A stretch of DNA of 32,182 bases from assembly GCA_002030015.1 (NCBI GenBank), contig LQBH01000019.1, forward strand, positions 1 through 32,182, written 5' to 3'. Below, in pieces: positions 15,830 through 24,350 of the stretch. Every line of letters starts with the position of its first letter. Positions within the stretch are counted from its first letter, which is position 1. The translations under genes were made by a program, and so were the position numbers. This DNA is from a delta proteobacterium MLS_D (GTDB lineage: Bacteria; Desulfobacterota; Syntrophia; Syntrophales; UBA2210). A model generated the notes under the pieces. That model did not search any database and was not told where the DNA came from. It worked only from the letters and a program-made list of their open reading frames with translations.

Positions 15830-16097
15830 TGTCCAGTGCTTCCTTAGACTTTTTCGCCACGCTGGCTTCCCTTTTTTCCTCGTTGAGAAGCCGCCTTATG
15901 AACACATAAAAATTCCAGAAACCGGCGAGTATGCCGATAACCAGAAAAAGCACCGTGAAAACGTTCGCTGTTGTTTGAAACTTGCGGTCAAGGTAGGCTC
16001 CTATCAGCAGGCATCCGAAAACGGAAATGGCCATCGCAATGCCGAGACTGCTCGCATAGGCCATTTCCATTACTTTCTGCCTGGTATTTTTTTCCAT
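15792..16097 (-). CDS. atpZ: AtpZ/AtpI-family F0F1 assembly protein
   Basis: This is a 101-residue protein with two transmembrane helices (about residues 15-36 and 43-66) and a highly charged C-terminal tail rich in Lys and Glu. It matches the small AtpZ (F0F1-ATPase gene 1) family that precedes AtpI and AtpB in many deltaproteobacteria. Conserved features include GIAMAISVFGCLLIGAYLDR and the second helix with GILAGFWNFY. AtpZ and AtpI form a complex in some alkaliphiles. It is the first gene of the operon; a weak promoter candidate lies at 16137-16165. Confidence 0.8.
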   Translation of the reverse strand: MEKNTRQKVMEMAYASSLGIAMAISVFGCLLIGAYLDRKFQTTANVFTVLFLVIGILAGFWNFYVFIRRLLNEEKREASVAKKSKEALDNEKRKRSHTKKN

Positions 16098-16136
16098 TAA
16101 TGCCCGCGCCGTTCATACCTCTTCCGCCTCGGACCG

Positions 16137-16165
16137 CGACTAACACAATCAGATACGGAAGTCAA
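16137..16165 (-). promoter_or_regulatory. candidate promoter of the atpZ operon
   Basis: On the minus strand TTGACT (16165-16160) is followed after 17 bases by TAGTCG (16142-16137). The -10 is poor. It lies about 40 bases before the atpZ ATG, in the spacer that separates the polysaccharide cluster from the atp genes. Confidence 0.3.
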
Positions 16166-16229
16166 TAGAGATAGATGAGCGGCCCCACCGAAAAAGCCGG
16201 TCCACCGGAATCTTGACGCCCGAAAGAAA

Positions 16230-17969
16230 TTACAGGCATGCCGCCGCCAAAACACTTTCCACCTCATCGGCGGTTTTTTGCATGTCCTCTGCGGTCAGCG
16301 TTGGATGCACCAGAAACATGAGACTCGTTTCACCAAGTTCCTGTGCTACGGGTAACCGTTCCGGCGGCTGCAGGCCTTCAACAACGAACGCCTTTTCCCG
16401 ATAGATTTCGCCACAACTGCCGCTGAAACAGGGTACGCCACGGCTTGTCACCTCATTCATTATCCGGTCCCGGTTCCACCCTGTTTTCAGTTGTTCCGGC
16501 CGGACAAACACGTAATATTTATAATAGGAATGGAAAAGGTCGGCCGGTGTTTGCACGACTCGCAGCGCCTTCATGGCGGAAAACCGTTGCGCCAGAACCT
16601 CCGCGTTCGATCTCCGGGAGCGCACCCAGTCATCGAGTTTGCGCAACTGCCTTCTTCCGATGGCCGCCTGCATTTCGGTCATACGCCAGTTAGTGCCGAA
16701 GGACTCATGAAGCCATCTGAATCCGGGCGGGTGTTCCCTGCGATACACCGTGTCGTAGCTTTTGCCGTGGTCCTTGAACGACCAGGCCCGTCTCCATACG
16801 TCGCTGTCATTGGTCACCAGCATGCCGCCTTCGCCGCCGGTGGTCATGATCTTGTCCTGGCAGAAGGAAAAGGCCGCCGCGTGGCCGAAAGACCCCACTG
16901 GACGATTCCGGTACCGCGCACCGTGAGCCTGGGCACAATCCTCAATGACGACGAGATCGTGCTCCCTCGCGCACGCCATGATCCCATCCATGTCGCAGGG
17001 CCAGCCCGCGAGATGAACGGCGATGACAGCCCTGGTCCGGGGTGACAGAACCGCGCGGATCGAATCGGCGGTTATATTCTGACTGTCACGGTCAACGTCG
17101 GCGAATATGGGGATCGCTCCTTGTAAAACGACTGAACTTGCGGAAGCGATAAATGTCCGGGGAGTCACGATAACCTCGTCGCCCGGTCCGATCCCGCAGG
17201 CCTTCAGCGCCAGTTCAAGCGCCACCGATCCGTTGGCAAGCGCCACCGCGTGTCGTACTCCACAGAACGCGGCGAATTCCTCCTGGAACGATGCAACCTC
17301 GCTGCCCGTCCACTGGTTTATTCGTCCCGACTGTAAAACAGCGACGGCTGCGCTGATTTCGTCGTCTTCAAAATGCGGCCACGATGTCCTTTCGGGCAGC
17401 CGTTCCGGTGGGATCCAGCCGTCCTGGCTTGAGATCACCGCCGCGCCGAGCGCCGTCGAGTCGGCGGGAATATCATGCGTACCGGCGGGAACCAGTCGAT
17501 ACTGGCGGAACAGAGCCGTGGCAAGCAGGCGGCTGGCCACCATGAAAATAAAAATAAAAAACCAGCCAGCCATCAGCGTGCTTCGGGGCATATAAGTCTT
17601 TGTCATGAACACCCACACGATGAAAAGCAGAAAAGCCGTCCCGACGGCCCTGACCGTGCCGAGCACGCGGCCCGTGTAGGTCATTGTTCTGAACGCCGTT
17701 CCTCGATACAGGCCGTTCAATATAAAAGCGAACAGGCAACAGGCCGTCAGCATCGGGGCATTGGCCAACCAGACATTCACCAACATGTCGCGCAGCAGGG
17801 CCATGAATGTGTCGGGCCACGGAATCGCCCAAAACCCCACCGTCGCCAGTATGCCGAGAAAAAACCCGAGATTCACCAGGAACAGGTCGACCGCAAGACG
17901 GATGACCAGACCGTGCCGTGTATAATCGGATTGCATCCATTGTCTGAAGAGAGTTATCCAGGTTTTCAT
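16230..17969 (-). CDS. membrane-anchored DegT/DnrJ/EryC1/StrS-type sugar aminotransferase (four-helix WbpM/PglF-like domain fused to PLP enzyme)
   Basis: One uninterrupted 579-residue frame joins two domains. Residues about 20-155 form four membrane helices with NGLYRG, RAVGTAFLL, YMPRS and ASRLLATALFRQYR. This is the same order of landmarks as the membrane domain that precedes the dehydratase in WbpM, CapD and PglF. Residues about 195-579 are a complete PLP aminotransferase of the DegT type. It has ALANGSVALELALKACGIGP, the PLP-facing Asp344 in VIEDCAQAHGA, and the Schiff-base Lys373 in FSFCQDKIMTTGGEGGML. Such enzymes transfer an amino group to a 4-keto (or 3-keto) nucleotide sugar. The dehydratase domain that normally follows this membrane anchor is missing. 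The gene overlaps the acyltransferase by 4 bases and is last in the cluster. The function of each half is well supported; the substrate is unknown. Confidence 0.88.
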   Translation of the reverse strand: MKTWITLFRQWMQSDYTRHGLVIRLAVDLFLVNLGFFLGILATVGFWAIPWPDTFMALLRDMLVNVWLANAPMLTACCLFAFILNGLYRGTAFRTMTYTGRVLGTVRAVGTAFLLFIVWVFMTKTYMPRSTLMAGWFFIFIFMVASRLLATALFRQYRLVPAGTHDIPADSTALGAAVISSQDGWIPPERLPERTSWPHFEDDEISAAVAVLQSGRINQWTGSEVASFQEEFAAFCGVRHAVALANGSVALELALKACGIGPGDEVIVTPRTFIASASSVVLQGAIPIFADVDRDSQNITADSIRAVLSPRTRAVIAVHLAGWPCDMDGIMACAREHDLVVIEDCAQAHGARYRNRPVGSFGHAAAFSFCQDKIMTTGGEGGMLVTNDSDVWRRAWSFKDHGKSYDTVYRREHPPGFRWLHESFGTNWRMTEMQAAIGRRQLRKLDDWVRSRRSNAEVLAQRFSAMKALRVVQTPADLFHSYYKYYVFVRPEQLKTGWNRDRIMNEVTSRGVPCFSGSCGEIYREKAFVVEGLQPPERLPVAQELGETSLMFLVHPTLTAEDMQKTADEVESVLAAACL

Positions 17970-18367
17970 GGCTGGTTCGTCCTCGAGATTGTCGCGGGGA
18001 CGCCGAAAGCAACGGCGTTGTCGGGAATATCACTGTTGACAAAACTGTGTGCCCCGACCAGGGCGTTTACCCCGATAGTCACGCCGGGCATCACGACGCT
18101 GTGGCTTCCCAGCTGGCATCCCTTTTTCAACGTTACGGGCCCGGACTTTCCGTCGATCGTCGAAACCGAATAAATCGCGCAATGCGAACCGATCTGAACG
18201 TCATCTTCAATAGTAACGATGTTTTTCGCGTTGATGTAGGTGAATGCGCCGATATCCGTTTTAAAGCCCAGATGAAAATTTTTTACATGTTGAACCACCC
18301 AGTTATACTTGGTCGGTTTTCCCTCTTCCACATCCGGATAGGTCCAGTTCTCGAAACGCTCTTTCAT
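17966..18367 (-). CDS. left-handed beta-helix (hexapeptide) acyltransferase
   Basis: The 133-residue protein is built from hexapeptide repeats: IGAFTYINAKNIVTIEDDVQ, IGSHCAIYSV, LGSHSVVMPGVTIGVNALVG and a typical C-terminal coil with IPDNAVAFGVPA. The active-site type His is probably in GSHCAIY or GSHSVVM. These trimeric enzymes transfer acetyl or another acyl group to a sugar amine or hydroxyl. The gene overlaps the aminotransferase, and the pairing of aminotransferase with acyltransferase suggests N-acylation of the newly made amino-sugar, as PglD does after PglE. It is shorter than PglD and lacks its N-terminal nucleotide-binding domain. Confidence 0.85.
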   Translation of the reverse strand: MKERFENWTYPDVEEGKPTKYNWVVQHVKNFHLGFKTDIGAFTYINAKNIVTIEDDVQIGSHCAIYSVSTIDGKSGPVTLKKGCQLGSHSVVMPGVTIGVNALVGAHSFVNSDIPDNAVAFGVPATISRTNQP

Positions 18368-18403
18368 CGGTCACCCCTCTGGTCGACTATGGCAGGCAGC
18401 AGA

Positions 18404-19018
18404 TCAGCCTTCCCGGCGCGGTCCGCCGCTTCCCATAAATTCCTCCATCGTCGCCTGTCCCGGCTGGCTGATGCCCTCTCGTTTCAGGATTTTTGCCATC
18501 GTCATCCACAGTATTTTCAAGTCCAGTCTCAACGACCAGTTGTCAACGTACCACAGGTCCAGCTTGAACTTCTCCTCCCAGGTAATGGCATTGCGACCGT
18601 TCACCTGGGCCCAGCCGGTAATGCCCGGTTTGACTTCGTGCCGGCGGGCCTGTTCCGGCGTGTAGCGATCCAGGTACTGCATCAGCAGGGGGCGCGGGCC
18701 GACGAGACTCATGTCGCCTTTCAGAACATTAAACAGTTCGGGCAGTTCATCGAGGCTCAAGGATCGCAACTTTTGTCCCACAGATGTGAGACGTTGCACA
18801 TCCTCACTGACATCCCGGGCACCTTCTGCTTGTTCTATCATTGTTCTGAACTTATAGAGAGTGAATTCCCTGCCGTGAAGTCCCGGTCGTTCCTGGCGGA
18901 ACAGAACAGGCCGTCCCATGGAGACGTAAATTATCAGCGCGACACAGAGCAGGAGTGGGGAGCAGAGTGCCAGTGCCGGAACTGACAGAACAAAATCGAA
19001 TACTCTTTTAGCATTCAT
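18404..19018 (-). CDS. monotopic phosphoglycosyl transferase (undecaprenyl-phosphate sugar-1-phosphate transferase, PglC-like size)
   Basis: From the ATG at 19018 the 204-residue protein is the minimal form of the bacterial sugar transferase family. An N-terminal re-entrant hydrophobic helix (about residues 9-33) is followed by PVLFRQERPGLHGREFTLYK and FRTM. The catalytic Asp90-Glu91 lies in SLDELPELFNV, followed by KGDMSLVGPRPL and PGITGWAQVNGRN. It starts polysaccharide assembly by moving a sugar-1-phosphate from a UDP-sugar onto undecaprenyl phosphate at the inner face of the membrane. The upstream 38 residues of the longer frame do not fit the family. The start lies just after the stop of the GT4 gene. 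Confidence 0.93.
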   Translation of the reverse strand: MNAKRVFDFVLSVPALALCSPLLLCVALIIYVSMGRPVLFRQERPGLHGREFTLYKFRTMIEQAEGARDVSEDVQRLTSVGQKLRSLSLDELPELFNVLKGDMSLVGPRPLLMQYLDRYTPEQARRHEVKPGITGWAQVNGRNAITWEEKFKLDLWYVDNWSLRLDLKILWMTMAKILKREGISQPGQATMEEFMGSGGPRREG

Positions 19019-19022
19019 ATCG

Positions 19023-20213
19023 TTACAGGTTCGCGACAAAAGATTCAGGATCAAACATTGCCGGCCCGGCGGGTGATCCTTTCGTGACTGCTTCGTATAT
19101 ATCCGCGATTTCCGCGCCCGTGCGATCAACATCGAACATGTGCCTTACCAGTTCTTGCCCTCGGAGAGCCATGCGCCGCGCTTCATCTTCGTTGTCCAGC
19201 GCATATAAAATCGCGTTACTCAATTTCGTCGGACTGGACGGCGGGACGAGCCACCCTGTTACTCCGTGGAGAACGACTTCGGGCAGGCCGCCGACCGAGC
19301 TCGCGATAGTCGGAACCCCGGCGAGGAGAGGTTCTGCAACTCCCCCGCAATTCTCGGAAACAGGGGTATGCACTGCCAAATCAAAACCATGCCACAAATC
19401 GGCGGCGTTTTCATGGGGGACTTTTCCCGCGAATACTATGCGCGTGCCCGCGGCGCGGGCCGCCTGGCGGCGCAACCGTTCCTCGTACCGCCGGTCGACA
19501 CCCCACTGACCGCCGACAAACACGCCTGCCACGTCTTCGCGTCTGCGGCAAACAATACCCAGCGCTTCAATAACGTCTTCGTGGCGTTTGAGACCTCTGG
19601 TTTGCCCCAGATAATATTTGGGGGGATACATATAATTAATATTGCCGACGATGCGGCCGTCGAGCTTCAAACGCGCCCTGATACCATCATGGGAACTGTT
19701 TTCACTGTCCACCCGGAAGCCGTAATACGAGAGAAAGACCCGGTCGGCCGGCACATGGTTCGCCAGATATAAATTCCTGGTATACCTGCTTGACGCTATC
19801 CAATAATCAGATCCACCCGCCGTTGCCGTTTCCGCCCGCCGATACAGGGCATGTTCAAGGTGAAGCGGTCCGGGTACCTGGAACAATCTCGGTACTGGAT
19901 GATTGCGGCCCAGGGCGAGCCGGAGAAACATTGTCGTCGTCACAAAATGATTGTGAATGATATCCGGCTGGACCCGGGCGATCAATGACCTGGCTTTCCG
20001 GGCACGATCGGAAAAAAGAAGGGGGGCCTGAATCGGCAGGCTGCAATCGAGCACGTGAATCACCGCACCCGCCTGCTCCCATAACGGTATTGCGTCGCCC
20101 TTTGCCGAAGGAACGACAACATGCACGTCGATACCCGCGCGCGTCAACACGCCCGCCTGTAAGGCCGCCCAGCGGGCGCCGTCACTTGTTTTAACAACGT
20201 GAAGAACGCGCAT
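19023..20213 (-). CDS. glycosyltransferase family 4 (GT-B fold)
   Basis: This is a 396-residue retaining glycosyltransferase. The N terminus RVLHVVKTSDGARWAALQAG and VQPDIIHNHFVTTTMFLRLA are typical of the acceptor domain. The C-terminal domain has VFAGKVPHENAADLWHGFDL, HTPVSENCGGVAEPLLAGVP with the E-x7-E type motif (ENCGGVAEPLLAG), and SSVGGLPEVVLHG. It transfers a sugar from an NDP-sugar to the growing lipid-linked glycan in the cytoplasm. The specificity cannot be read from sequence. The gene lies 60 bases after the GT2 gene. Confidence 0.9.
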   Translation of the reverse strand: MRVLHVVKTSDGARWAALQAGVLTRAGIDVHVVVPSAKGDAIPLWEQAGAVIHVLDCSLPIQAPLLFSDRARKARSLIARVQPDIIHNHFVTTTMFLRLALGRNHPVPRLFQVPGPLHLEHALYRRAETATAGGSDYWIASSRYTRNLYLANHVPADRVFLSYYGFRVDSENSSHDGIRARLKLDGRIVGNINYMYPPKYYLGQTRGLKRHEDVIEALGIVCRRREDVAGVFVGGQWGVDRRYEERLRRQAARAAGTRIVFAGKVPHENAADLWHGFDLAVHTPVSENCGGVAEPLLAGVPTIASSVGGLPEVVLHGVTGWLVPPSSPTKLSNAILYALDNEDEARRMALRGQELVRHMFDVDRTGAEIADIYEAVTKGSPAGPAMFDPESFVANL

Positions 20214-20272
20214 ATTTCGTGTCTCTTCGTAAGGGGTTCACGAGCGGTGTCCCCTGTATCATTGCATGGAGA

Positions 20273-21181
20273 CTATAAAGATTCGTCATGACGTTCATCC
20301 TGAACTATATGTAATACCCGGAGCCACTCATCTGACATGCCGTCCTCCCGTATACCCTTGACAGGATAGGAGATTCCGGAAAAAATTCTTACTATATCCA
20401 GGATGGAACGCCCGACATAGGCGAGAAAAGCCATGAGGGCGAAACCCGGTTGCCTGTTTCGAAGAAAGTGATTCACCTGAATCCGCAAGACGCATAAGCG
20501 TGCCACGATTTGCCGGTTCCAGCGGATTTTTTCTCGTCGGCGATACGCGAAGAGAGGTTCGCGGACAATGCCGAAACGGCTTTCTTTATAGCTTCTGAGC
20601 AGCAGCTCCTGGTCCTCGCAAAATTGGGAAATCTCTTCCCGGTATCTGAATGTTCGGAACCATTCAACGCGTCCCATCCACGTTGGATGGCCAAGATAAA
20701 ATCCGAGCCATGGTCTCGCTGATATCGCGTCGTCGGACGACGGGCAGGGCAGCATGCCGGTAAGCCTGTTGTGACCGTCGATGACCACGGCCTGGACGGC
20801 CACCAGGTCAAGGTGGGGATCGTTTTCCAGTGCCTGTACCTGGCGGTCGAACCGCTCCGGGTACGATACGTCGTCCTGGTCCATGCGCGCGAAATAGCGG
20901 CCGCGCGCCCGATCCACCGATTCATTCAGCCTGGCGGCGAGCCCCCTGTTTTTTCCGTCCCTGAATATGCGTATTCGCTCGTCCTGGATATCGCTGAGCG
21001 ACTCGAGCGCGTTGTCCGTCGATCCATCGTCAATAATCAACAGCTCCCAATCGGCAAAGGTTTGCCCGATGATTGAAAGGACGGCGAGCCGCAAATGCCT
21101 TCCTGCGTTATATACGGGTATGGACACGGTAACCAGGGGTACGTTTTCGATCATGTTTTCCCCCGCGATCTTTTCAGCCAT
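20273..21181 (-). CDS. glycosyltransferase family 2 (GT-A fold)
   Basis: The 302-residue protein has the GT2 hallmarks. These are VTVSIPVYNAGRHLRLAVLS, then WELLIIDDGSTDNALESL, then the metal-binding region ARMDQDDVSYPERFDRQVQA, and further on GRVEWFRTFRYREEISQFCE with an acidic catalytic region. It is probably an inverting transferase of the cytoplasmic assembly line. The ATG at 21181 has AAGGA upstream and overlaps the epimerase stop. An ATG at 21154 with GGGGG upstream, giving MIENVPLVTV, is an equally good start. A hydrophobic stretch near the C terminus (FALMAFLAYVGRSILDIVR) may be a membrane contact. Confidence 0.88.
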   Translation of the reverse strand: MAEKIAGENMIENVPLVTVSIPVYNAGRHLRLAVLSIIGQTFADWELLIIDDGSTDNALESLSDIQDERIRIFRDGKNRGLAARLNESVDRARGRYFARMDQDDVSYPERFDRQVQALENDPHLDLVAVQAVVIDGHNRLTGMLPCPSSDDAISARPWLGFYLGHPTWMGRVEWFRTFRYREEISQFCEDQELLLRSYKESRFGIVREPLFAYRRREKIRWNRQIVARLCVLRIQVNHFLRNRQPGFALMAFLAYVGRSILDIVRIFSGISYPVKGIREDGMSDEWLRVLHIVQDERHDESL

Positions 21182-22151
21182 AGTGTTCCTTCAGCCAAGT
21201 GAACGTGTGGGCCAGCCCTTCGTTGAAATCAACCCGGGGTTCCCATCCCGTATGTTCCCGCAGCGCCGTGGCATCGAGAACATTGGTCTTCACGTCGAAA
21301 GGCCGTTCCGGCAGGTGTTCGACAGAAATCGCGTTATTCGACCCATTCATAAAGCTGCCGATTGCTTCGATCACATCCATGTTTGAACGCCCAACGCCCG
21401 ATCCGATATTGTATGTTTGACCGGAATGTCCCTTTTCGAGTACGCCAACGATACCTTCGACGAGATCACTCACGTAAATGTAGTCGCGTACCGTTCCCCG
21501 TTGTCCGAATATGGCGATCCGATCCCCGCGCAGGACCGAAGCGAGGGCCGTCGCGATGAACCCCTGTCCTGAAAAAGGTTTCTGCTCCGGGCCGAAGGCG
21601 TTGGCGGGACGCACGCAGGTGTAGTGGAGCCCCTGCGTCGCGCCGTAAAGATGGCCGTAATGCTCCAGCGTCAGCTTCGTGACCCCGTAAGGCGAGATGG
21701 GCTTCATGGGATGATCTTCCCGAATCGGAAGGGTGACTGCCTCACCGTACACCGTGCCTCCTGAAGAGACAAACAACACCTTTCGCCGCATGGCGGCGGC
21801 CTCGGCAAACAACCGCAACGTGGGGGGCAGGTTTTCCAGCAGGTCTGCCAGAGGATTTTCAAAGGACGTATTCGGAACAGAGGCATAGGCCAGGTGGATT
21901 ACCTCTTCATGGGACCGAAGCAGTTCCCCGATGAGTCCCGGTTCGCCGAAGTCCCCCGCGACGCGCGACGCCTCAGGCGGCAACGACGAAAGAGAAGAAT
22001 CGTTCTTATCCAGCACGGTCACGGAACGGCCGGTCCCGAGAAGAGCGGAAACCAGGTGTGTCCCGATAAACCCGGCGCCGCCGATGATAAGCGTGCTGGG
22101 ATCGGTGGAACGGACACGGTCTTTGTCACTTGTTGCCGTTTTGCCGGACAT
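21174..22151 (-). CDS. NAD-dependent nucleotide-sugar epimerase/dehydratase (extended SDR, GalE-like)
   Basis: The 325-residue extended short-chain dehydrogenase has the Rossmann glycine motif GGAGFIG (24-30) and the catalytic residues Ser130 (FVSSGGTVYG), Tyr155 and Lys159 (SPYGVTKLTLEHYG). The RPANAFGPEQ substrate region and GTVRDYIYVSDLVEGI are conserved in the family. It resembles UDP-glucose 4-epimerases and related enzymes; 4,6-dehydratase activity is not excluded. It could supply a galacto-configured sugar to the transferases around it. It begins one base inside the stop of the CgeB-like gene (TGATG). Confidence 0.9.
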   Translation of the reverse strand: MSGKTATSDKDRVRSTDPSTLIIGGAGFIGTHLVSALLGTGRSVTVLDKNDSSLSSLPPEASRVAGDFGEPGLIGELLRSHEEVIHLAYASVPNTSFENPLADLLENLPPTLRLFAEAAAMRRKVLFVSSGGTVYGEAVTLPIREDHPMKPISPYGVTKLTLEHYGHLYGATQGLHYTCVRPANAFGPEQKPFSGQGFIATALASVLRGDRIAIFGQRGTVRDYIYVSDLVEGIVGVLEKGHSGQTYNIGSGVGRSNMDVIEAIGSFMNGSNNAISVEHLPERPFDVKTNVLDATALREHTGWEPRVDFNEGLAHTFTWLKEHYG

Positions 22152-23386
22152 CAGCTCTCCCTGTAAAATATTCGTCCCGGCCAGCCCGAAGCGGAATAGG
22201 TCTTCCGGCCGAAAATCCGCCAGGAAAGTTCAAACAGAATCCGCCGTGCCGCCCGGGGCCCCCGTTTCCTTCCCCATAGAAGGACGCAGGGAACGATCAT
22301 CAATACCCTGAGCATACGCAGCCCCGTATTAGACTGGTGGCGGTCGACAAGTTCTGAAAAATCGGGCGGGTTACCTGTAATGTCCCATCCCGGCGCCGAC
22401 CTGCTCGCGTGTCCCTGGCTCAAAGCCCCGGCCGCTTCGAGCAGGCGGGCGAAGCGAATCTCATAGGTATGCTCCGACCTGGTCCGTTCATGACCGGCGC
22501 GGGCGATCCTGTCCCGTTCCTCCGGATGTGCGAGGTAATACTTTATTTTCTCAGCCAGCCCGTCCGGATCGTCAAAGATAACGATTTCCCGTCCCGGCAC
22601 ATAATAACGGTCCAAGTCGTCGGCGGGCTGGGTCAACAAGAACCCGCCGCATCCGGGGACCTCAAAAATCCGGGCCTTGATCTGGCGGCTTCTCGAAATA
22701 GACAGACCGTGCCTCACCCAAGCGGAATTGCTGAAATTAAGGCTGATCACAGAATCGCGCATAATGCGGGGAATATCTTCCGCCGGAACGGAGCCGTTTT
22801 TCCAGCCGTGTCCGAAACAGGCCGCGTCAATGCCCCGCCTTTTCAACTCGTTAATCCAGGCGGCCCGATCGCCGTGGCTTGAACCGACGAACGATACGGC
22901 ATAGCGGCAGTCGCGCGCGGGCAAAGGTTCCTGCAGCGTCGCGCCGGACGACGCCCATTGCGTGAGAAAAAAATTATCAAACCCATCCCGCCGGGACTTC
23001 TCCATCGCGGCGGCATCAGTCGTGGCGTAAATGTCGCAATAAGGCGCGACAAGGCGGGAATACTGCCGGTATTGCCACGAATCGTCCGTCCCCCAGATTA
23101 TGACAGTACACCCATGAAAATGTCGTGCGATTTCAAGCGACTCCACCCATAGTTCGTACAGCATGAGAGCGCAAAGAATGACATGAGGTTTCTCCCGCTC
23201 AACCGTTTCGAGAAAATGCCGGTTCAAATCGGCGAAATTCCGATAGCGCTCCCGTTCCAGCGTGTCAAAAAAAACCAATTCGTGACCGAGAGCCTTGAGG
23301 GCCGGCGGAAAATTTGAATACTCGTATCCATACCCGCGATTACGGTCCCCGTAATTATATGTGCCGAAGGCGCAGAGAATTTTCAC
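22151..23386 (-). CDS. CgeB-like glycosyltransferase (GT-B)
   Basis: This is a 411-residue protein starting at GTG (MKILCAFGTYNYGDRNRGYG) with AGGA upstream. The pattern of an early RGYGYEYSN, a central WGTDDSW, and the late QIKARIFEVPGCGGFLLTQP and FDDPDGLAEKIKYYLAHPEE matches the CgeB / glycosyltransferase-1-like family. That family includes spore-coat and surface glycan transferases. The C-terminal 70 residues are basic and hydrophobic and may bind the membrane. The likely role is adding a residue to the glycan. Confidence 0.82.
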   Translation of the reverse strand: MKILCAFGTYNYGDRNRGYGYEYSNFPPALKALGHELVFFDTLERERYRNFADLNRHFLETVEREKPHVILCALMLYELWVESLEIARHFHGCTVIIWGTDDSWQYRQYSRLVAPYCDIYATTDAAAMEKSRRDGFDNFFLTQWASSGATLQEPLPARDCRYAVSFVGSSHGDRAAWINELKRRGIDAACFGHGWKNGSVPAEDIPRIMRDSVISLNFSNSAWVRHGLSISRSRQIKARIFEVPGCGGFLLTQPADDLDRYYVPGREIVIFDDPDGLAEKIKYYLAHPEERDRIARAGHERTRSEHTYEIRFARLLEAAGALSQGHASRSAPGWDITGNPPDFSELVDRHQSNTGLRMLRVLMIVPCVLLWGRKRGPRAARRILFELSWRIFGRKTYSASGWPGRIFYRES

Positions 23387-23431
23387 GTTAAATCCTGGTT
23401 GTTTTTTAGTTTTGGTGCTTGCTGTCGACCG

Positions 23432-24331
23432 CTAGAACGGCCGTTTTTCCAAACGTCTCCGTATCATGCCGCCCGCCAGAAGAACTACTTTTATGGGCAG
23501 CAACATACCAAGAAACAGTCGTTCGCCGCGATCCGCGACAAGCAGGTATCTGAAGGCGTAATTGCTGTATTCTGCTGATTTTTTCAAGACGGCACGCATG
23601 TTCCACGAAGTGCCCGTACCATCCTGGTAAAATTTTTTGTTCCCGACGGTGCATCGATATAAGCATTTGTCGCTCAGCGCCAGCGGCCCCTTGCCCAGGA
23701 TCCAGAAGACAAACAGCATATCCATGCCGAAGCGGCCTGATTTTCGAATAAACCAGTCAAAGCTGAAACCGTCGAGCAATTGTCTGCGAAAAAGTCCGTA
23801 AAACAGGTTTGCCTTGCCTCCCCGGCCTGACTGAAGAAAAAACAGCAGCCGCCTTACGAGAGCCGGGTTCCTCGTAAACTGTTTCATCTTTGAATAAAAA
23901 TCAGGGTAGTAATGACGAACAGGCTCCCCCGTTTCCAGTACGGCGATGAAATTGCAGAAAGCCATGGGAGATTCCGGATGCGCGGTCAACAGGGCTGAAA
24001 GTTCCTCAACAAAACCGGGTTCCCGCCAGTCATCATCGGAGGCCCACATGAAGTAGTCGCCCGTTGCCTTGTCGAGAACAAATTGAAAGTTATGTTCAGC
24101 GCCGTAATTTTCCGCTTGGCGGTAGTATTGAATCCGCCCGTCTCGCGACATGAATTCATGAACCACTTTTTCCACATCATCGCCCGGAGAAGCGTTGTCC
24201 GAAACGATTATTTCCAGATGGGGATACGTTTGTTCAACAATGGCCGTGAGCGCCCGGCGTAGTTCCTGCGGCCTGTTGTAAACGGGCATGCCGATGCTGA
24301 CTCTGGGTACACTGTCTCGCCGGAAATTCAT
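23432..24331 (-). CDS. glycosyltransferase family 2 (GT-A fold)
   Basis: The 299-residue GT2 protein has RVSIGMPVYNRPQELRRALT, HLEIIVSDNASPGDDVEKVV and the DxD-type motif in FMWASDDDWREPGFVEEL. The C-terminal stretch (ERLFLGMLLPIKVVLLAGGM) is hydrophobic. It belongs to the cytoplasmic assembly of the polysaccharide. The donor sugar cannot be told from sequence. It stands 19 bases after the flippase gene. Confidence 0.88.
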   Translation of the reverse strand: MNFRRDSVPRVSIGMPVYNRPQELRRALTAIVEQTYPHLEIIVSDNASPGDDVEKVVHEFMSRDGRIQYYRQAENYGAEHNFQFVLDKATGDYFMWASDDDWREPGFVEELSALLTAHPESPMAFCNFIAVLETGEPVRHYYPDFYSKMKQFTRNPALVRRLLFFLQSGRGGKANLFYGLFRRQLLDGFSFDWFIRKSGRFGMDMLFVFWILGKGPLALSDKCLYRCTVGNKKFYQDGTGTSWNMRAVLKKSAEYSNYAFRYLLVADRGERLFLGMLLPIKVVLLAGGMIRRRLEKRPF

Positions 24332-24350
24332 GATTACGGTTCTCTGTTTT

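Noticed and set aside
16230-17969. Frameshift or fused assembly artefact between two genes
   Set aside because: The frame is continuous with a natural linker (about residues 160-195) and no stop or shift signal. It is kept as a real fusion pending comparison.
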